Positions 5,951 through 9,130 of a stretch of 9,130 bases of DNA are shown here, piece by piece (within the stretch, counting starts at the first letter, position 1; every line of letters starts with the position of its first letter). The notes under the pieces were generated by a model. That model searched no databases. It was not told the DNA's origin and saw nothing but the letters and a program-made list of their open reading frames with translations. Source of the stretch: Thermoplasmata archaeon. GTDB lineage: Archaea > Thermoplasmatota > Thermoplasmata > Thermoplasmatales > Thermoplasmataceae. Location of the stretch: contig JAJYPW010000027.1 in NCBI GenBank assembly GCA_021795055.1, positions 1 to 9,130 of the forward strand, given 5' to 3'. Both the position numbers and the translations under genes were made by a program.

Positions 5951-6982
5951 AACCCCTTTCCTGTCACCCATTCCCACTATCTTTCCCTTTATGAACCCGA
6001 GTCTTTCAAGTCTCCTGATGCTATCGTAAACCCTGAAATCCTGGCTCCTCACAGGGAATTCGTCGGAAACGGATCTCGCCTCGCGCGCGATTTCCTTGAC
6101 GCCTGTGCTGACAGAATGCCTCAGGATTCTGCAGATTGCGAGAAGTGTTATCAGGTCCCTGTCGCTGAGCTCAGACAGCTTGCTTTCAGTAACGAAGGGA
6201 TCAATCATTGATATCGCGCCGCGGATGTCGTCCGGTTCGATTGTGTCGGATCCCCTGTGTTCGGCAATCAGGGCGGATTTCTGCAGCACCTCAATAGCAA
6301 CTCTCGCACTACCGTAACCTTCAGCCGATTCGGCGATGTACCGTAGCGTTTCCTCGCTCCATGAACCATCAGAAAGAGATCGCCTTGTCCTGTCCAGGAT
6401 TATTCCGTACAGTTCCCCGGCATCGTACTTCCTGAACCTTAGGGACTCCATCCTCAACGAACCTGACAGCCCCCTGAATGAAGAATGGATTTCCGGCGCT
6501 TCGATGGAGATGTAGATTGGGGAGATGTTAAGCCCATAAAGCTCCGGTGCCCTGTTAAGGTTGTAAATCCCCTCGGGTTCCATGTATAGATGCGCAGCTT
6601 CGTCGATCACAATGACCAGGGACTTGCCGGTCCCCTTGCGGAACTCACCCAGGGCTGTGAAGATCTGCTTGTAAGTGATCCCCGCAGGCGGAACCAGTTT
6701 CCCAAGCTGCCCGAGAACGGATACAAGTATTGCCCTCATGGATCCGTGCGAAAGTGCATTTTCATAAACTATCCTGGGTTCGGCTGTAACCTTCTGGAGG
6801 TATTTTACCGTGACTGTCTTACCAACGCCGGCAGCCCCGTAAATCCAGAGCGGTGTGGATAATCCGCGCATCAGGGTTGAAAACACAAGGTTGGATATTG
6901 TTGATATCTCTTTTTCCCTGTATGTCAGTTTGTTGGGGATAAAGGAACTTTCAAGAGCGTCCGGATACCTAATTATTCTCAT
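5867..6982 (-). CDS. orc1/cdc6: Orc1/Cdc6-family replication initiator, divergent paralog
   Basis: This 371-residue AAA+ ATPase has the archaeal Orc1/Cdc6 layout. The N-terminus has R-E-K-E (22-25). Walker A is GAAGVGKT (49-56), Walker B is LVIVIDEAAH (122-131, Asp127/Glu128), and sensor 2 is GSAR (224-227). A winged-helix domain occupies about 275-371, with recognition-helix-like RVYDSIRRLERLGFIKGK (317-334). Canonical members bind origin recognition boxes and load MCM. Sensor 1 is altered: where the family normally has an Asn at the end of the strand (I-S-N-D), this protein has YISIEAPE (157-164). That suggests changed ATP hydrolysis or a non-initiator role such as regulation or repair. The start at 6982 lies 5 nt after the stop of the radical SAM gene and has no Shine-Dalgarno, so it is probably co-transcribed with it. 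I see no origin-like repeat cluster next to it. Its last 28 codons overlap polB2 tail-to-tail. Confidence 0.88.
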   Translation of the reverse strand: MRIIRYPDALESSFIPNKLTYREKEISTISNLVFSTLMRGLSTPLWIYGAAGVGKTVTVKYLQKVTAEPRIVYENALSHGSMRAILVSVLGQLGKLVPPAGITYKQIFTALGEFRKGTGKSLVIVIDEAAHLYMEPEGIYNLNRAPELYGLNISPIYISIEAPEIHSSFRGLSGSLRMESLRFRKYDAGELYGIILDRTRRSLSDGSWSEETLRYIAESAEGYGSARVAIEVLQKSALIAEHRGSDTIEPDDIRGAISMIDPFVTESKLSELSDRDLITLLAICRILRHSVSTGVKEIAREARSVSDEFPVRSQDFRVYDSIRRLERLGFIKGKIVGMGDRKGVSKVIQISDIPVSVLSVKIENSLSVMAG

Positions 6983-6987
6983 GCTGA

Positions 6988-8667
6988 CTAAGCGCGGATT
7001 GCCTGGCTAAGCGAATGAATCTCCTTGTCTCTGGGCACCGAGTAATTCTTCACCTTATCCAGATCCACGCCGGCCTTCTTTGCCAACCTTTCGATATATT
7101 TCAGCATCATCAGGCCACCGAATGAAATGATAGTTCCTGTGCCCGCCCTGGCAAAAAAGTTCCCTTCGGTGTTGCCATAGCCGTCCCTCACTGCCATCTT
7201 GGCAAGGTGCCTGTAAGATGCATAATATACGGCCAGCTGGCTCTTCGTAAGCATGCTCTTGTTAAGGCTCCTCGACTTTATTCTTCCAAGTGGAACGTTC
7301 AGCAACGGCGTGATCGTGAATTCAAAGGGCCTGTTCCCGGAGTATGAATAACTGAGCTTGTTTATCATCCCGATGGTGTCCCAGTAGTCTTCTTCAGTTT
7401 CGCCAGCCTGCCCTACCTGGATGGTGAATGCTGGCCTCCAGTAGTACTTTGTCTCATTGTACACTCCCTGCCAAACGATGTCAGCCCATGACCCATCCGG
7501 TCCGATCTTGAGCGGAAGGGTCTTGTTTGGCATGTGCCTCTTCGCAAGCGAGTCACTTCCGGTTTCCACACCAGTCTGGACACCAATCCAGTTCCTTGGT
7601 CCGGCCTTTAGAATCTTGGACAGGCGCTCCAGCATCTCAGGATAACCGGCAGGGATGGAGATCCTTCCATGTGTCGGGTTTGCCCTTTCAATGCCGTCCA
7701 CAGCCATGACGGAGGAGAATAGGTCGGTGAGCGCTTCCTCATTGGGCTCATACATGTTCCCATGCTTGTAGGCAAATATCTCATCCGAGTGGAGCCATCC
7801 GTTAATCTGCCCGGATCTGGCATTGATCGTCACTTCCTTTACCACTTCCTCCGGTTCGTAATATCTAAGTGGTCTGAGTGTCACTTCACAGAAGTCACAG
7901 CCAATGCCGCATCCCCTCATAACCTCCACCATTCCCTTGACTGAGGGCTCGGATATCAAAGGAATCTGATCCAGCTTGGGGTAAGGAGTGAGGCTCAACC
8001 CCCTTGCAAGAAACTTATCATCATTCTTGATAACCTTTCTGAAATTATCGTCATAGGACATGTAGCCCCTGTAAAACATTGAGCTATCAATGTTATCAGT
8101 TGCAACCTGTTCGAAAAGCGCGGGGGCAATGTCGTCTGTCTCCCCCTGGAAAATGTAATCGAAGTTATATTTTTCAATTTCATCCCTGAGGATGGTAAAC
8201 TCCCATACGCCTGGACCCCCGACAAGGAGCTTCGCCTTCTTGCCTTTCCTTGCCCTGTTCACCTTTTCCAGCAGGCTGTCCCAGTCTTTCCTGACCCAGG
8301 CCATCATATTTCCCCCCCTGAGTGCGTAATATGACATGGTTGTCGGGCCGACACCCAATGGATCCATCGTGGAAATGCCAATGACCTCGGTTTTGTCATC
8401 TATGAAATTCGCAAGATAGTCGTCATGCGCAACAGCGACGTCCTTCCTGTCAAATTCTCTCAGCAGGGATGCCTGCAACTTCCTCACGGAATATGGTGCC
8501 CTAAGCAGTTCACCGTTGGGCTTCACTTCCGGCGGAGGTCCCTTGAGAAATTTATAGATTGCTGGAGGAATAGCTCTGCTGGGTGCGCTCGGTAGAAAGT
8601 CAAGTAACGGGAAATTCCTGTATTCGTAACTTAAGGTTGTATCAGATACCAGAACGAATCTTGTCAT
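6988..8667 (-). CDS. B12-binding-type radical SAM protein (COG1032-like)
   Basis: This 559-residue enzyme has a radical SAM cluster motif, CGIGCDFC, with Cys253, Cys257 and Cys260 (CxxxCxxC) ligating a [4Fe-4S] cluster that cleaves SAM. The N-terminal region (about 75-190) looks like a Rossmann-type cobalamin-binding domain: VIGISTMDPLGVGP (95-108), KLLVGGPGVW (147-155) and FDYIFQGETDD (169-179). It lacks the DxHxxG histidine motif, as is usual in radical SAM members. Downstream are the TIM-barrel features IGVQTGVETGS and VGQAGETEEDYWDTIGMI, then a long C-terminal helical region. The substrate is unknown. Archaeal members of this family include the GDGT ring synthases GrsA and GrsB, which cyclise tetraether lipids. 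Thermoplasmatales make cyclised GDGTs, so that is a reasonable but unproven candidate role. The start at 8667 is fixed by a GAGGG Shine-Dalgarno and an upstream TATA box. It leads an operon with orc1/cdc6. Confidence 0.82.
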   Translation of the reverse strand: MTRFVLVSDTTLSYEYRNFPLLDFLPSAPSRAIPPAIYKFLKGPPPEVKPNGELLRAPYSVRKLQASLLREFDRKDVAVAHDDYLANFIDDKTEVIGISTMDPLGVGPTTMSYYALRGGNMMAWVRKDWDSLLEKVNRARKGKKAKLLVGGPGVWEFTILRDEIEKYNFDYIFQGETDDIAPALFEQVATDNIDSSMFYRGYMSYDDNFRKVIKNDDKFLARGLSLTPYPKLDQIPLISEPSVKGMVEVMRGCGIGCDFCEVTLRPLRYYEPEEVVKEVTINARSGQINGWLHSDEIFAYKHGNMYEPNEEALTDLFSSVMAVDGIERANPTHGRISIPAGYPEMLERLSKILKAGPRNWIGVQTGVETGSDSLAKRHMPNKTLPLKIGPDGSWADIVWQGVYNETKYYWRPAFTIQVGQAGETEEDYWDTIGMINKLSYSYSGNRPFEFTITPLLNVPLGRIKSRSLNKSMLTKSQLAVYYASYRHLAKMAVRDGYGNTEGNFFARAGTGTIISFGGLMMLKYIERLAKKAGVDLDKVKNYSVPRDKEIHSLSQAIRA

Positions 8668-8673
8668 TAATTT

Positions 8674-8678
8674 CCCTC
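8674..8678 (-). promoter_or_regulatory. Shine-Dalgarno of the radical SAM gene
   Basis: GAGGG on the minus strand lies 6 nt before the ATG at 8667. It is the best ribosome binding site in the window and complements the CCUCC tail of the 16S present here. It supports this start and shows that the organism uses Shine-Dalgarno initiation for some genes. Confidence 0.6.
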
Positions 8679-8699
8679 AGGGGTCAAGTATTTTGTAAA

Positions 8700-8709
8700 C
8701 TTTTATAAA
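8700..8709 (-). promoter_or_regulatory. TATA box of the radical SAM - orc1/cdc6 operon
   Basis: On the minus strand the sequence is TTTATAAAAG, a near-consensus archaeal TATA element, centred about 38 nt upstream of the ATG at 8667. Transcription would start near 8678-8680, close to the Shine-Dalgarno. A second TATA-like element (ATTATATATG, 8728-8737) lies upstream and could provide a longer leader. Confidence 0.55.
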
Positions 8710-8739
8710 CATTATGGCTTCTTTCCCATATATAATGCC

Positions 8740-8753
8740 CGGAGAAACCTCCG
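8740..8753. repeat. Short inverted repeat (5-bp stem, AAAC loop)
   Basis: CGGAG and CTCCG flank a 4-nt AAAC loop. It sits just upstream of the second TATA-like element of the radical SAM gene. It could be a small operator or hairpin, but a 5-bp repeat is expected by chance often enough that no function is claimed. Confidence 0.3.
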
Positions 8754-8783
8754 TAATCATAAGTTTAACAACACAATGCTATA

Positions 8784-8798
8784 GAAAAACCTTAAGTA
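8784..8798 (+). promoter_or_regulatory. Candidate plus-strand BRE/TATA element in the 16S downstream spacer
   Basis: GAAAAACCTTAAGTA resembles an archaeal BRE (A-rich) followed by a TATA-like CTTAAGTA. If used, transcription would begin near 8820 and run antisense toward the 16S gene, through the hairpin at 8876-8899. No protein-coding gene lies downstream on this strand. The core CTTAAG is palindromic, so it could also act on the minus strand. Confidence 0.25.
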
Positions 8799-8875
8799 GC
8801 TTCCGTTCAACTGTGATTTTCCACTCAATGAAATAGCCAAAGTGCCTGCATGTCAGCCGGATCGCCAGAACACCA

Positions 8876-8899
8876 AAGGCTGATCAAGCCTGCAGCCTT
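8876..8899. repeat. 7-bp inverted repeat downstream of 16S
   Basis: AAGGCTG and CAGCCTT form a perfect 7-bp stem with a 10-nt loop. It lies just past the T-run that would terminate 16S on the minus strand. It may be part of the 3' trailer structure or of a small plus-strand RNA. No function can be assigned from the sequence. Confidence 0.4.
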
Positions 8900-8903
8900 A
8901 TCC

Positions 8904-8916
8904 TAATAATAAAAAA
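8904..8916 (-). terminator. T-rich terminator downstream of 16S rRNA
   Basis: On the minus strand the sequence TTTTTTATTATTA follows the 16S 3' end by about 42 nt. Archaeal transcription commonly ends in such T-runs without needing a hairpin. It would separate the rRNA transcript from the radical SAM gene, consistent with a 16S gene transcribed on its own. Confidence 0.5.
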
Positions 8917-8958
8917 CTGTGAATGGAAGTGTTTGTGCCCGTGGCTCGCCTTTTTTTA

Positions 8959-9130
8959 TGGAGGTGATCCATCCGCAGGTTCCCCTACGGATACCTTGTT
9001 ATGCCTTAACCCTCCTCACTGACATCAGATTCGAATTCGCCCTTTCGAACGTACCCTCATCCAGTACCAGCTCGGATGGTGTGACAGGCGGTGTGTGCAA
9101 GGAGCAGGGGCATATTCACCGCGGGCTGTT
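8959..9130 (-). rRNA. rrs: 16S ribosomal RNA, 3' end (partial)
   Basis: The minus strand carries the last ~172 nt of 16S rRNA and runs off the window edge. Diagnostic pieces are the region before the decoding site (TGCACACACCGCC), helix 44, AACAAGGTATCCGTAGGGGA and the 3' tail GGATCACCTCC, so the anti-Shine-Dalgarno is intact. The 3' end is placed at about 8959-8960 by homology. The decoding-site bases differ from the universal sequence: by E. coli numbering C1404 is U (base 9086), G1497 is A (9002) and U1495 is G (9004). The first two are compensatory, which argues for a functional gene. No tRNA-Ala or 23S follows, matching the unlinked rRNA genes known in Thermoplasmatales. Downstream are a T-run and then protein genes. 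Confidence 0.95.

Noticed and set aside
7608..7823. Minus-strand 71-codon frame inside the radical SAM gene
   Set aside because: Overlaps a strongly conserved region of the real gene in another frame, without its own start signals.
1..9130. CRISPR array, transposase, tRNA gene or integration site
   Set aside because: No regularly spaced repeats, no transposase domains or terminal inverted repeats, and no cloverleaf-type sequence were seen on either strand.

Overview
The window looks like chromosomal DNA of an archaeon, most likely in or near the Thermoplasmatales. The evidence is: the 3' end of an archaeal-type 16S rRNA gene that is not followed by tRNA-Ala or 23S within about 290 bp; an Orc1/Cdc6 initiator; an archaeal COG1340-type coiled-coil protein; a PolB2-type DNA polymerase operon; and TATA-box promoters close to start codons, some apparently giving leaderless mRNAs. 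The order-level placement is inference.

Layout. (1) 165-1052 (+) encodes an almost wholly coiled-coil protein. It converges, 8 bp apart, on 1061-2143 (-), a sugar-phosphate nucleotidyltransferase with a beta-helix tail. Upstream of that lies 2204-3037 (-), a class I SAM-dependent methyltransferase. (2) A divergent promoter region (3038-3198) opens a tight plus-strand operon of three genes. The first is a 154-aa protein that resembles an ATPase-dead RecA/RadA-like fold. The second is a 78-aa small protein overlapping the first by 25 nt. The third is a family-B DNA polymerase of the PolB2 type. Its coding frame is open from 3863 to 5950 but has no ATG, GTG or TTG before 4289, so a start at 4289 would lose about 139 conserved-looking N-terminal residues. 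The natural start is an ATA at 3872 inside an 'ATAA' junction, one transition away from a classical ATGA stop/start overlap. (3) The polymerase gene overlaps tail-to-tail by 84 nt with a divergent orc1/cdc6 gene (5867-6982, -). That gene lies 5 nt downstream of a B12-type radical SAM gene (6988-8667, -). (4) A 291-bp intergenic region follows, with a promoter and Shine-Dalgarno for the radical SAM gene, a T-rich terminator for 16S and a small hairpin. The window ends inside 16S rRNA (minus strand).

How the genes work together. The three-gene operon matches what I recall of archaeal PolB2 (Dpo2) damage-tolerance clusters: polymerase, inactivated RecA-like partner and small helical protein, comparable in concept to bacterial ImuA/ImuB/DnaE2 mutasomes. 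Its exonuclease motifs are gone and polymerase motifs B and C are eroded, but the two key catalytic aspartates remain. The nucleotidyltransferase probably supplies activated sugars for surface glycans. The radical SAM protein may be a lipid-modifying enzyme (a GrsA/GrsB-like candidate, unproven).

Most unusual observations: the non-canonical polB2 start, the eroded polymerase active site, the long convergent overlap of polB2 with orc1/cdc6, and coordinated base changes at the 16S decoding site (C1404U with G1497A, plus U1495G) that also create mismatches to standard 16S survey primers.
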